Assembly: GCA_947462335.1 (NCBI GenBank)
Contig: OX381710.1
Span: 37,571,204 to 37,635,203 of the forward strand
DNA length: 64,000 bases
Origin: Harmothoe impar
Lineage: Eukaryota > Annelida > Polychaeta > Phyllodocida > Polynoidae
Direction of reading: 5' to 3'
Each line of letters begins with the position of its first letter. The first letter of the stretch is position 1. The notes beneath the pieces were generated by a model. The model worked only from the letters and a program-made list of their open reading frames with translations. It made no database searches and was not told where the DNA came from. Position numbers and translations under genes: made by a program. Below, in pieces: positions 12,393-23,782 of this stretch.

Positions 12393-13940
12393 TGAGGGCC
12401 TGGTATATTGTTCCAGATGGTTAGGGTATGTGGACCATTGGGCTTCCAGTGGAATAATTGCATCATGGAGCACTTGCGAGGGTTTATTAGGTCGAAGGAA
12501 AGCAACATTATTTTTGTATGTTCCTCTTTCTAATTATCTTATTATCCTTATTTTCACTCCGTGTTTAAAGTAGTAACTGATGCCCCTGTTTAGTCATCAG
12601 TGACCCTAATATGAATAAAGTTTACCCAGTAATCGATGAATAAAGCATTGTTAGCACTGTATAGATCTATAAACATGGCAAGGGTCCACTGCCAGTACTG
12701 GCCTGTACGTGCTATAATTCCGTATCCAAGCGTAATTCCGATGCTAAACCTCTATACTCTTATTGTACTTTTCACCTTATGAAGAAGTCCCAATGTCAAA
12801 TATTCTCTCTGTATCAATGTGATATCTGGTGTGGCACTGCTATCAACATTGTAATGACTATTGTCAGACCGTGTGGGTGTCCAGTGGAGCGTAACTATTT
12901 AGGATAGGGTCATTAAGGGAACAAATCAGGCGGAACCTACGCCTGGAGATTGACTGAATAATGAATAGGAATCGGGGCCTTAAGCAGGCCAATACATGGT
13001 AAGGGACGACCGCAAATTAGAAGAGTGAATCTGGGCGAATTAAGAAATCTAGACAGAGGATTTATTTCAACAATAGAAAAAGCACAATTGCTACAATAAA
13101 CAACATATGTTTACATTTATTTATGCATTTTACTAATGTATGTATATAGAGTGCCGGCTTGTGAATCGAGTGATTGAAATTATGTACAATATCTAGCCTC
13201 ACTTGCTCACAATACCTAGAATAAACACATATATATATATAGTTTACATGGAAAAGACCGAATGGATTCATTGTAAATAATTGAACGTAGGCTAACCAAC
13301 CAAATATGAAATTAAGATCTCCACAAGACATTGCTTAGTGGTTTTGCCACTCATTTCCTTGCGTTGATTGCTTATTCGCAGTTTGAATTCTAGAAATCAT
13401 GCATACTAATCATAGATTTCCCTTTGCTGATGAGATGTAGAGTCTACTAAGTCGTCCCCTGCTGCTATCTCACGACTGGGATCCACCTCCACAAGCTCCT
13501 CAATCTGGGAGCACATCTAAATCGTGCCACCAAGTGTGGGAAAAAGTGGAGCAAAGGATGCTGGGAGACGCCAGGTCCCCACGTGACCTAGTCCCTCAAC
13601 GCCTCTTGTGAGTTAGTCACGTGTCCAGCTGTCCCCCTGCCCCCTCCCCCTCCCCCCACCCCCCTGCCACACGCCCTGGGAGGTCCCACTTCCCCGTCTC
13701 CTCTCCCTTATCTTGGCCCATTGTTAATGGAACGGCTACCTAATATTCATATTTCCATCACTTGGCCACTAATCCACGCGCGCTCTATGGCACATTGTTT
13801 TGCTGGTAATAAAATTGGATGGGGAGAAAATTCAGTCTGATTGGGGTTCTGTGAGTCAAATAGGAAGTGGCGGGCAGGGTGGCAGGGCCGGGCTGGTGAG
13901 GAGAGCGCCTCCCTGCTCGTGACAGAGCCACGTTTTTTAT
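12393..13940. other. Non-coding stretch, nothing recognised
   Basis: Unique-looking sequence with a short (AT)n near 13229-13240 and a C-rich patch at 13632-13665. No frame longer than 92 codons occurs and none is recognisable. Confidence 0.55.
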
Positions 13941-14510
13941 TCATTTCCGTCTTGTAGTGACAGCCGTCGGTGCAGCTCCGTGGTCGCTATTAAAGAGTAC
14001 AAAACTGTCGATTTGTTCGTGCCAAGATTCATTTGGAGGAGGGCCCGTAGAGAGGGCACGCTGTCTGGTGGGTGGGAAGGAAGGGGAAGAGTTCCAGAAC
14101 AGAATCGCCTGCTGCACATGCTCAATTCATGTTTCATCAGTTTCGCCAAGGGCTGAAACTGATTTTGGCTTTCTGATGGAAACCCTCTGCTTAAAGTCTC
14201 GGAATATATGTAATCTGGGCTGTGGGCCAGTACTAAACTTTCTTGGAAAATTGGTCCCGTCCCCTTCGGGACGCACATATTTCACAAAAGGCCCCTTTCG
14301 TCCCGCAATTGATTCAACTGAAGCAATCATTATCCTGCCCAATAATATAAAATTATTAACTTTCTTCTTTTTCTATCCCGAGATATTAATTGTTCCTGTC
14401 CAAGATCCAGAAACCATGAGTATGGTGACACTGCTGGCCAAATTAATTTCAGTCGGGCTTTTACAGAATATATGCAGATTTGGGGTACTCAAGACAAACT
14501 AAATTGTCAG
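13941..14510. other. Stop-poor block, possible conserved non-coding element
   Basis: Open frames overlap on both strands: 181 codons at 13957-14502 (+), and 113 and 71 codons on the minus strand. The 181-residue product has no recognised domain or signal peptide, and such a length is not surprising by chance in 64 kb. The block holds two perfect short hairpins: 9-bp arms at 14136-14163 with a 10-nt loop, and 6-bp arms at 14258-14273. It also has several ATTAATT/CAATTGATT-type homeodomain-like strings. Confidence 0.3.
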
Positions 14511-15414
14511 ACAGACATATCTATGCACCTGTAGTTGTAACGTCATGCACCAGTGCACAACTAAACGTCAGATGCGTCTGACCTGGCTCTCTCATTAGAA
14601 TCAGTATTTGTGTTCCATGAATATTCATTTGAAATCATGACTACTTAACGGAAAGAAAACAGTGTGTAGACACAGGATAAGAAAACGGCCTGAGGGGAGA
14701 GAGAGGGAGGGAATCCCACTCCAAAACAAGAGAGGCCCCTCTCCCAGGGAGCTCAAAGTCGGTGAGGGGACGGTAGGGTGGGGGGGTGGGAGTGTGACGG
14801 GGGCACATAAACACTGAGACACGGACAGCCTCGATGTGGATCTGGTCCATGATGGCCGCCACAAAGTGGGAAGGCGGCAGGTGACGTGAATGGTGCGGAC
14901 CGCCTCTGATCCTGTCCTCTTTTTGTCTCAAAAAGCCCTCGGTGAATGGTAATCATTATTGATATGAGACGCTGCTATCATTAGGCCTTCGGTGGCAAGT
15001 CTCTCCTCCCTCACCCACTCACTCGCTCAACTCCACCCCACTTTCCTGATTTTTCTTATCAATGAGTCCCTGCAGTTCTAGTTCAGTCACTTCGTATATT
15101 CACCAATATCGTACATCTCAGTAGAGATTTGCTGATCTATTTGTTCTCATGTTAATCCATCCTAGACAATCCCGCCTTCTGGTTCTTACAGTCGATGAGT
15201 CTCACGTCACCCGTTCCAACACTACACTGGCTGGTATGGCCTTCTATGTGTTTATACTGGGAGTGACGTCATAGACGACGTGTGACGTCACAATGTAATG
15301 TCACATTGTTTTGGGGGAAACATGCCGTTGCAATATACAATGCAAGTATGTGGACGTCGTGGCACTCATAGCTGTTTCGGAAATTTGTATTCATCAGGCA
15401 AGAACAGCAGATTA
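14511..15414. other. Non-coding stretch, nothing recognised
   Basis: A G-rich patch lies around 14690-14800. Several TGACGTCA-like (CRE-like) strings lie near 15265-15290. No gene is visible. Confidence 0.5.
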
Positions 15415-15566
15415 CACTGTAAATAGTAAGTCTAGGTACACAGTAGAATCTACTGTAGATGTACAGTAGAATCTACTGCATAATGGATTTACAGAAGAAT
15501 CTACTGTAGATTTACAGTAAAGTCTACTGTACACCAACAAAAATGGCAACCAACTTTTTTACAGTG
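15415..15566. mobile_element. CACTGTAAA-ended MITE with TA target duplication
   Basis: The element starts CACTGTAAATAG and ends TTTTTTACAGTG, and is flanked by TA on both sides (15413-15414 and 15567-15568). The interior is a series of ACAGTAGAATCTACTGTA palindromes. TA duplication suggests mobilisation by a Tc1/mariner-type (IS630 superfamily) transposase, an inference from the target site. There is no coding capacity in 152 bp. Confidence 0.8.
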
Positions 15567-15822
15567 TAGACATTGTATTAATAACTGATATAACTACTTT
15601 TTTAACCCCCCTACCCCAGCCAGTGTTATTCATCCCCGATCAAATCGGCATCACAGTGTCCCCTATGTGGCCATCAACTATCAAGAATACGGTTCAACCC
15701 TTTGGCAGAACGGCAAAGAGACAAATCCATCATGGAATTTTTGACAAATAATTTAAGATCTTCAGAGAGGAATCTATAAATAAATTATCCTTTTGTAGAC
15801 CTTGAAGTGGATCTTCTAAGCA

Positions 15823-15860
15823 CCCCCCCCCCCCTCCCCCCGCCGCTACCGCCACCGCCA
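15823..15860 (+). repeat. C12 homopolymer and C/CCG-rich tract
   Basis: A run of 12 C is followed by CCCCC and GCCACCGCCACC. Other long C runs are at 29542-29554 (13), 45013-45027 (15), 47044-47057 (14) and 63741-63756 (16). Confidence 0.9.
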
Positions 15861-16165
15861 CCAATACTGCATGTAACCCATACTTTGCAGCTGGTACATT
15901 CAGAATTAATATTTCATACATCTTTGCAGCAATAGTTATGTCCCAAGGCAATGCAGCTGTTATTGGTTTGACATGAGGCACTTGGCTTGACATGAGGCGC
16001 AGAATAGAAATATTGATTGGATCTATATTCGGCTCTAAAGTAGCTAGTCATATAGATATGCTTCTATTTAGTGTAAAAATCAAAATAAATAACCCAACAA
16101 GATGGCACATGAAATATACTCTGCGTCAAGATGGCACATGCAATATACTCTGCGATACTGATGTG

Positions 16166-16260
16166 CACTGTAAATAGTAAGTGTAGGCACACAGTATTAT
16201 CTACTGTTATTTTAGACTCTATTGAATACCTACACATAATGCAACCAACTTTTTACAGTG
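16166..16260. mobile_element. Short CACTGTAAA-ended MITE
   Basis: It begins CACTGTAAATAGTAAG and ends AACTTTTTACAGTG, matching the termini of the 15.4 and 31.7 kb copies, but is only 95 bp and has lost much of the palindromic interior. Flanks are TG on both sides, perhaps a decayed TA duplication. Just upstream, a 31-bp unit with GATGGCACATG and AATATACTCTGCG is tandemly duplicated (16098-16157). Confidence 0.65.
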
Positions 16261-18005
16261 TGTGAAGTGATTCACATACCAGAATGCTATGGCATCTTAA
16301 AGAAGGACGATGAACGGTCTCGGAGAGTGATAACGGTGACTGCCAAAGTCTAGTCTAGACTGCGTTATGACAGCTGGCACGCTCTACAACCCAGCAACCC
16401 TGGAGCAGGCGTCTGGGACGCCTCCTACCGCAGCATGCCTGCACTAACCCCCCCTCCCCCTCCCCACCCTCCAGTGTCAGATTACCTGGCCTGTCATTAG
16501 GAGGCTGGATCCCTCCCTCACCTTGGTCAATGATTAATCTTACAAACAGGCCTTCCGCCGACAAAGCCCAGCCCCCGATTCTATTGATTCCCGCCTTCAG
16601 GCAGAAATGGCGGGAAAGATCAAACGGCGCCGCAAAATATCGTCTGCTTTGGAGAATGTGACTAGGTCGGTTTTTAAGTGGATATTAAAGGATAAAAGTG
16701 GGTCCTCTCGAGGGGTCTGATGAAGGGTTGTGGAACTATGCCAAATATCCTCACTACTGTTTGTAAATGGCAAGGTCTGTTAAACATGTAGACGATACCG
16801 CAATCTTATTGAAGTAGTATCTTATTATCTATTGATTGTGTTTCGTCATTGCGAAGAGAATACGTTTACCCTCAGGAAAAATACTGTGAAAATTGACTCA
16901 CCGCATAGATCTAGCTTGACCTGAGTACTTAACTTTGAAATCACAATAAGATGTTGGTATTCCTGGACTTTTGCACATGTTTTCACAAAACCCCTGTTCA
17001 ATCCTATATGGCATTTAAGTTTTAACATGGATGCCTCCTCTATTCTATTATCCAACGTGTATATCTACAGTGGGTTATTAACTTAAAGTGCAGAAAGTTG
17101 ATGATCAAACACGGTGTTTTATATTCTTATCAATGAACTGTATTTTGTTGCATAGTACTCCAAAGGCCTATTCCGATTGAACTCTAAACCTTTAGAAAGG
17201 ACTGCCCATTTCAATTTGAAATTCGAATAGGGACGCTATGCATACATAACACCAGTAATTCAAATCAAACAGCAATATAACACACTCGGATGCATATGAA
17301 AGCTATAATATATAACCTTAGCTAATAATTCAATTCGAACTGGTAGTGGAGACACAGAGACATAATTAGAAGTATATGATCCCTCTGGCAGGTGTTGAGC
17401 ATAGATTAATTCCCCTGGGTATCTCTCCACATTATAATACCACACCCCATCCTCCCACAGCACAGGATATAGGGTCAGGTATCAGGAAGCAGAGATAGGG
17501 GTGGCTCACCTGAGTACTGCTGCTACAATTAGGTTCATTATGGGTATAGGGGCTGGTGGTCAGGTAGTCCATGAGTCATCCTCCAGCAGGGTAATATGAT
17601 TGCTGCCAGTTATTAGTAGTATTTCCTGCCACTACCATCATTGTGGGGACGCTGTAGGAGGAGGGGGCTCTGTGTATTATGGGTTTATAATACCTCTGTG
17701 CAGCACAGACAGACAGTATATCAAAGGTTTGTCTTTCTCATAAGGCCACGCCTATGTAGCCTTAGAAACAAATAGATACTGCTTACCTCGTGTAAATGTA
17801 TAATATTATATAGGAATGGTATTTCTACTCTTATCTCCTAGGAACATGTGTCCCTATCACGGCCATTGAAAAGCCCTCTGTAATTTAAGGCGACCCGTAC
17901 ATACATGCCAACAAATTTGTGGCTGTTTAAAGGCTATCCAAAAAGACGGAATATGAACTAACCACAAAAATGCAGTATAGCTGGTGTAATTATAGTTCTT
18001 GCAAT
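16261..18005. other. Non-coding stretch, nothing recognised
   Basis: Mostly unique AT-rich sequence with a C-rich patch at 16448-16470. No frame above 70 codons and no clear repeat. Confidence 0.55.
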
Positions 18006-18321
18006 TATATACGTTTTATTATTTCCTCTATAGTTCTTTTTGGACGTATAGATAAATGGAAGCAGATTAATTTCCATTAGCTCGACTGCATTAGGCTATT
18101 ATATAGGTATATACAACAGCAACGTGTAGATCAATGGGACTTGGTCATTAGACTGCTTCTAAGCAGGATTCATCAGTCTATGAGACCAAGACCAAAACAC
18201 TTACAAAGAAGAAGAGCAGTGTACATAATAGCCTAATGCAGTCGAGCTAATGGAAATTAATCTGCTTCCATTTATCTATACGTCCAAAAAGAACTATAGA
18301 GGAAATAATAAAACGTATATA
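18006..18321. repeat. Foldback with perfect 97-nt arms
   Basis: Positions 18006-18102 and 18225-18321 are exact reverse complements over 97 nt, separated by a 122-nt loop. The loop holds a second imperfect hairpin (CTTGGTC near 18141 with GACCAAG near 18190). There is no coding potential. Perfect arms imply a young element, recent conversion between arms, or an assembly artefact. No target duplication is evident. Confidence 0.9.
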
Positions 18322-19312
18322 TGGCCTATAAGTGAGATGTTAAAAAACAACAACTCTGGCTTCACATTCTATGTAAACAGTCCCTTGTTTATATGCACAC
18401 TATGGAGGTGTAGGGTTCCTTGCTGAAATGTACCCTTGAATGACTTTCACTACAACATGACACCAGCACCATACACGAAAGACCATTTGAATAATGTATA
18501 CACTTACCCCTTCCAAAAACCACTATTATACAATAAACCAAAAGTTCTATGAGGTCATAAAACTACCCCCTACCTCGCCATCACACTTTGAATGCTTCAA
18601 ATTGCCCCCAATTCTTGATTATTATATCTAAGTTATGAATTAATTAGAGCTTTATTTTTTAATTATCAGAGGCACGCTGTGTTCCACTGGGTGGTCTGGG
18701 TGTGTTGTGTGTGCAGACCTATGGGGGTCTAGTTGGTAGCCCATGGTTGGATAAGGGGTGTCTGATGGTGTGTGTGTGCGGGGGGGGGGGCAGTGACGTG
18801 AGCTTACACAAACAGTAAAACGAGCGGTGGCCACAATGGTGTTTACCCGCTTAATTAGCCTCATTCTCACCAGAGGTCGCCACACTGACACCTGGCGGCA
18901 TGGTCACGTGGTTGGATCCCATTGTGAGGCGTGAGGAAAAAAGTAGGTCAAGCCAACATTGCAAATTAAGTAAACAAACCTGGGAAAGTGTTGAAAATCA
19001 TGGCCAGGTCATTAATGATTCTTAATTTCGGGTGATTCATCAGCACTTTTAATGTGTACATATTGAACGCATGTATGTATACGTAAATAATTCATAGAAA
19101 TAAATAGAGTGTGCTTCTACAGTATGGAGGCTATCTATGCCATGGTGGCGTAACAGATTTTAAAATGTCAGAAATAATTATTGCATGGTAATGAGATTAT
19201 TGGACGGTGGCTGGATTTGATTTAATAACACGTCCATTCTGGGACACGGCTTTGTTCACCCCTCTCCACTATCAAGTCCTCTCCACGCTGACAGGAAAGG
19301 CGCGAAAGCTGG
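18322..19312. other. Non-coding stretch, nothing recognised
   Basis: A (TG)n-to-poly-G tract lies at about 18769-18790. AT-rich sequence with ATTAATTAG and TTTAATTA strings surrounds 18637-18662. No gene is visible. Confidence 0.5.
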
Positions 19313-19313
19313 A

Positions 19314-19373
19314 GCTGCGTCTCGGGTATCTGCCCGGCAGACGACAATTTTCACCTCATTGATTCTGGACGCT
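19314..19373 (+). repeat. Duplicated 60-bp element, copy 1
   Basis: It matches 20549-20608 at 57 of 60 positions in the same orientation, while flanks beyond one base do not match. It contains the palindromic TCTGCCCGGCAGA. The sharp boundaries and short length fit a duplicated regulatory element better than a transposon, since no terminal repeats are visible. Confidence 0.75.
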
Positions 19374-20548
19374 GTTAGTTGGCGGGAAACGCTGCTGATT
19401 GGGTGAGGTCAGTGAGACGCCGGGTGGAGACGCCGCGTCCGTGACTGATCAATGCCTGAGCACGTTCTGCAGGGGACAGTAGCAGACGACACTGCCTCCT
19501 TCACTGATTTATCGCCCACCCACCCCTCCCTCCTCTCCCAACATGCAGGTCAGCCACCCCTTACAGACAGCAAGAACACACAGTCATTGCCAATGACCCT
19601 GAGGACTTTTGTTTTTGGTCTCCAGTTGGTTTTACGCTCTGACAATCGAGCAGACGACTTTGAGAAACGGCCCTGGGAATGGCGCGAAACTGAAAGGCGG
19701 GAATTTAGTGAGCAGGTCAGCGTGACGGCTGATGGGAGGAGGGGCAAACAAGGCTGACGGAGGCAGAGTGGGGTTATGAGGAGGGGGTAGGAGTGGGGTA
19801 CGGGGGGAGGGGAGGGTGAGGGTGCACTGACAGGTCAACAACCCAAGGACACACACCCCATCTTCCCCTCGTGTCCTTTCCCCAACTACAGATGCTACTC
19901 TAAGGACACTGTTTGCCAAGAACTATTTACATTGAAATTTCCGAATGGATTACTACCCAGATCGGTTGGCTCTAACAGAAGTAAAGCTACCAATCGTCAA
20001 GGGAGCTAATGTTTTGTCTATTTCATGAGAAAGAGTCGGCTTTCCGACTTTCAATAAATACATTCAAGTACATGTAGATAGAGACTGAATGGCTTCGAAC
20101 CTAGACGTTTTCTTAGAAAGGGTATAATAGACAGGAGCTGTATCAATTGGACAGGAGCTGTATCATACAAGGGCGTTGCCCTCTATTGTTCCTGTATAAA
20201 TAAACGAAATAACAACCAACCAGATAATATCCCTCAAATTGACAGGTAACATTGGGATCTCATAGAATCGAGAGGAGACAAGGTGAGCCCACCATCCTTA
20301 CCTATCCTTTAATATAAAAAATTATTTAAATATAATATTTCATTTCTATAATTAGTTGAAAGCATGGTAATATTGATATATAGTTTCACCTACATAACGT
20401 TGTACATCAAAGGATCGTGTTTAATTATAGGCCATATGTCAGTGTAGAGCAGTTCGTGCCTCTTCCGGTCGGGAACGTGCATATTGTGTAAGACTTAATA
20501 TACTAGTATGTCACACCCGGACACAGATCGGAAGTGTCCCATGCTATA

Positions 20549-20608
20549 GCTGCGTCTCGGGTATCTGCCCAGCAGACGACAATTTTCACCTAATAGATTC
20601 TGGACGCT
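20549..20608 (+). repeat. Duplicated 60-bp element, copy 2
   Basis: Second copy of 19314-19373, 1,235 bp downstream, with three substitutions. One of them breaks the palindrome to TCTGCCCAGCAGA. Confidence 0.75.
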
Positions 20609-20879
20609 AACCTACAATTTCCCCATAATTTCCAATTATGTTATGGACTCAGATTACAATAAACAGCATCAAACAGAGGTAATATGGTCGATATTGCTGC
20701 ATCAACCTTATCTGTTGGGTACATGTAGTAATTAATACTAGCCACGCTGAACCTCAATTGGCTTATAATGAAATACAATGCCGTTGGCACCATGCGTGTC
20801 CACAAAGCTGCACATATATACAGTAGTTCAATTATATGCACACATGTACTGCATACACAGCAGTGGCACACACACATAT

Positions 20880-20987
20880 ATGAAGTAGTTAACACACAGA
20901 AGTCAGCACACAATACACAGTAGTCAGCACACAACACACAGTAGTTAACACACAGTAGTCAGCACACAACACACAGACACACACGGC
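20880..20987 (-). repeat. CA-rich minisatellite
   Basis: Units of about 19-22 bp built on CAGTAGTCAGCACACAACACA and CAGTAGTTAACACA repeat about five times and end in ACACACAC. Confidence 0.75.
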
Positions 20988-21141
20988 CCTGTGTACTTTG
21001 GTGTATTTGATGTTAAATCTCCCCATACACCACCAAGCACCACGTGCATCACCCCGCCGTTAGAACCCCGACACGAAACGTAAACACGGGTACAGCAGGA
21101 CGCACACTGCACCCAGACGACCCCTTCCGGTCCTGGCACCA

Positions 21142-21187
21142 GGTGTGTATGTGTGTGTGGGGGGGGGGGGGGGGGGGGGGGGGGGGG
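21142..21187 (+). repeat. (TG)n plus 29-base poly-G
   Basis: GTGTGTGTG leads into an uninterrupted run of 29 G at 21159-21187, the longest homopolymer in the window. It could form G-quadruplex structure, and its length in the assembly may be unreliable. Confidence 0.9.
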
Positions 21188-21648
21188 TACACCATAAACA
21201 CGCCACCCCAGGTACTCATCCAAACCCCCTGCTCCACCACCCCCCTCCTCCATCCTCCAGCACAGTCTCTGTACCCAGGTGCATGTCTTTGCACTGGTTA
21301 AGGGACTTAACATATGCTTGGTGATTATATTAGTGAATGTGTATGTGCTGGAGTGGGGGTCATTGTGGATTATTATACAATCCCTGGAAACAAATTCCCG
21401 TGAATTCCCCCTGAATAACACAGGTTGAACTGGGGTCAGTCCCGGGAATAACCCGGGTTCTATTCCCGTGATATCACGGGATTCTGTGAGCAAAATTTCC
21501 CGTTATATCACGGGATTCTGTTAAAGAGGGGTGCATGGGTTCGAATCCCATGCTAGTAGACCTGCATGGTTCTAGTGTGATTTATCTAAATATTCTTACA
21601 AAAACATCCACATACATTCCTTTTGACCACTAACCAACATATGCTTGT

Positions 21649-21722
21649 CCTGTTCGGGAACTGAACCTGCTACCCTTAGACCCATAGTGCCGTGCTCTAG
21701 CAACTGACCTACTGGGACATGT
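21649..21722 (-). repeat. tRNA-like sequence
   Basis: On the minus strand, TAGGTCAGTTGCTAGAGCAC resembles a pol III A box and GCAGGTTCAGTTCCCG a B box, at tRNA-like spacing. The anticodon stem does not pair cleanly, so I treat it as tRNA-derived repeat sequence and not a working tRNA. Confidence 0.5.
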
Positions 21723-21962
21723 ATTGGGAGAGGTACATGATCTGCGACCAGTGGTGACTGTACTATGATATATTATGTATAAATAGAGTTGTTGTTGACA
21801 AAGAGAGAAGCAGGATAGACATGAGGGACCTTTAGCAAACCTAATGTAGCCAATTAAACATAGACATATCCTATACTTTTAACACTGCTACGTCTGCGTA
21901 TAGTAAGCTTAGATTTACACTAATGTAGATTTTCCCATTATTTCTTTCATGCAAAAAAAAAG

Positions 21963-22033
21963 ATCACTAGGGATTTGAACCATCCACCTTCAGATCTACA
22001 GTGCCAGGCTCTACAGACTGAGCTAACCGGGCT
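21963..22033 (-). repeat. tRNA-Lys-like SINE head, copy 1
   Basis: Reverse complement begins GCCCGGTTAGCTCAGTCTGT, like animal tRNA-Lys, with an intact A box and a diverged B box. The anticodon stem is broken, so it is a SINE head, not a gene. A shared body extends on the plus strand to the CCCTCTCTCTGTGATACAAA string near 22078-22096. Confidence 0.7.
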
Positions 22034-22097
22034 TGCTGAATGGTTGATGCTTAGGGTGATAGAGTTTCATTCTGCACCCTCTCTCTGTGATACAAAT

Positions 22098-22207
22098 AGG
22101 GACCTTTAGCAAACCTCATGTAGCTCCTTAAACGCTGATGTAGCAATGGCAAAATTGTAAGCTACATCTGGATCTAATGAACTACCTTAGCTTTGCTAAA
22201 GGTCCCT
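22098..22207. mobile_element. 110-bp MITE, AGGGACCTTTAGC ends
   Basis: Terminal inverted repeats AGGGACCTTTAGCAAA and TTTGCTAAAGGTCCCT are perfect, and with the flanking AAAT/ATTT the match reaches about 20 bp. Partial copies lie nearby: a left end starting at 21834 and a right end finishing near 22433. The element has no coding capacity. Confidence 0.8.
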
Positions 22208-22220
22208 ATTTTTCCCATCA

Positions 22221-22294
22221 GAGCTCATTAGGGATTCGATCTCTCCACCTTCAGATCTAAAGTGCTAGGCTCTACAGACTGAGCTAACCGGGCT
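22221..22294 (-). repeat. tRNA-Lys-like SINE head, copy 2
   Basis: Same family and orientation as 21963-22033; A box TAGCTCAGTCTGTAGAGC on the minus strand. It lies just after the 110-bp MITE. Confidence 0.7.
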
Positions 22295-22689
22295 TGCTGA
22301 ATGGTTGATGCATGGAAAGGTAATAAGGTCCTGTGGCAATGTCGACGCAGCCCATCTAGAGATGATGTAGCCTATGCCTGTAACATTGCTATGGTTGCAT
22401 TAAATGAGATATGTCAGGTGGCTAAAGGTCTCTAATGTTTCATTCTGGACCCTCTCTCTCTCTGATACAAAACAACTGTATGAAGGAACCATTTAACATG
22501 GGGCATTTTGCACATTTAACACATTCACACACTTGTATTCTCCCATTAATTGCGGTGTTAAAGTGATACTTGCAATCCCTCAGGAGATTCATTGACTTGG
22601 CTTTTGATTTCTAATTCTAAAGTGATTAGTAATAGAAACTAAGCTTTCCAACTACAAATACATTGTCCCGTGCACTAGCATGTGGACGA

Positions 22690-22825
22690 TTGAAACAGGG
22701 AGAGGGTGCAGATTAAACACTACCATTCCATGCATCTACCATTCAGCAAGCCCGGTTAGCTCAGTCGGTAGAGCCTAGCACTGTAGATCTGAAGGTTGAG
22801 AGGTCGAATCCCTAGTGATCTTTTA
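22690..22825 (+). repeat. tRNA-Lys-like SINE, copy 3
   Basis: The tRNA-like part (22750-22819) reads GCCCGGTTAGCTCAGTCGGT with B box GGTCGAATCCC. Upstream sequence (AGGGAGAGGGTGCAG, CATTCAGCAA) is shared in inverted form with copies 1 and 2. The anticodon loop CTGTAGA and an unpaired stem argue against a functional tRNA. Confidence 0.7.
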
Positions 22826-23150
22826 TTTTTGTATCAGTCATTTAGAAAACATTTCTTTCACACCAACATGTAGAAGATACATTTTTAATGTTTTTTATCA
22901 TCAACTCATGTTTGAATAAGGTAGAAAGACACCTTTTGCTATGGTGTGCACAATTCTACCCCATTGGTTCAATAAGTGAACTGACAGGGGTTCGAACCCA
23001 CATCCTGCTGATTTGCTGGGGTAAATCCCGTGATTTTACAAGATTCTACATGCAAAATCACGTCTTTTAATCCCGTGATATCACGAGAAATTTTGCTCAC
23101 AGAATCCCCAAAAATTCCCGGGAATATCCCGTGACTTGTTACCAGGGATT

Positions 23151-23782
23151 ATACTGCTGTCAGGGGCCCTGGAGGTGTCTGGTTGTATGGATTATCGTGG
23201 TATGTGGCTGAGTGGGTGGGGGTTGATACTCAGCTGCCTGTTCCCATGCGAGGCGTGTACCTTATAGGGTAAATGGTGCTGAAGGGTTGATCCTTTATTG
23301 GCCACAAGTCACACGGGGATTACACTATACGTTTCTATACTACATGTATATGAACATGTATATTCCCATCTAAACGGTCAGCCGAAAAACTCTGTGTAAA
23401 CCATGATTGAATCTAAGGCAAAAAGGTATCATGTACAACTGTTGAATAAAAACACCTGGGTATAAGCTTTCACCACATACCAAGATGGGGGTGGGGGTGC
23501 AACATTCTACAAAGTTAACGAACTTCAAAAGATAGTGTTCTTCCATGTAGCATTGTTACACGCGCTAGCCTCTAGTAGTCATCTAAACACTTTTGGCTGC
23601 TTTAGGTGAGAGACCGTGGTCCTCAGCCTGTAACCAGAAGCAAACCCCGATCTACGGTTGGCTATATACTACTTACAACAACCCTCACGCTACTCGTTCT
23701 ATGGCCAACGCTCTTTGAATAAGTAGTATACGATTTTGCCAATTAGTACCAGGGTACACTATCCCGGTTTGGTCAATATATA
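23151..23782. other. Non-coding stretch, nothing recognised
   Basis: Unique-looking sequence, with no frames of note and no clear repeat. Confidence 0.5.

Larger units (their letters stand above)
21379..23150. mobile_element. Composite inverted-repeat element with ATAC target duplication
   Basis: The ends AATCCCTGGAAACAA and its counterpart TTGTTACCAGGGATT are inverted, and further inside both ends carry GATATCACGGGATT and CTGTGAGCAAAATTT strings in inverted order. The flanks are ATAC at 21375-21378 and 23151-23154, a good 4-bp target duplication. Next to each terminal region sits a tRNA T-arm-like GGGTTCGAAYCCC (21537-21549 forward; 22988-22999 reverse). The interior holds three tRNA-Lys-like SINEs, another tRNA-like sequence and a small MITE. 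No transposase frame is visible. Confidence 0.7.

Noticed and set aside
12120..12573. Frames encoding VYGIRALALVQ repeats
   Set aside because: The 42-bp minisatellite keeps a frame open by period alone; units earlier in the array break it.
20945..21493. 182-codon frame on the minus strand
   Set aside because: It reads through the CA minisatellite and the 29-base G run (as poly-proline), so its continuity depends on homopolymer length.
22750..22819. Functional tRNA-Lys gene
   Set aside because: The A and B boxes are good, but the anticodon stem does not pair and the loop does not give a lysine anticodon; two further copies carry shared flanks, so it is a SINE.
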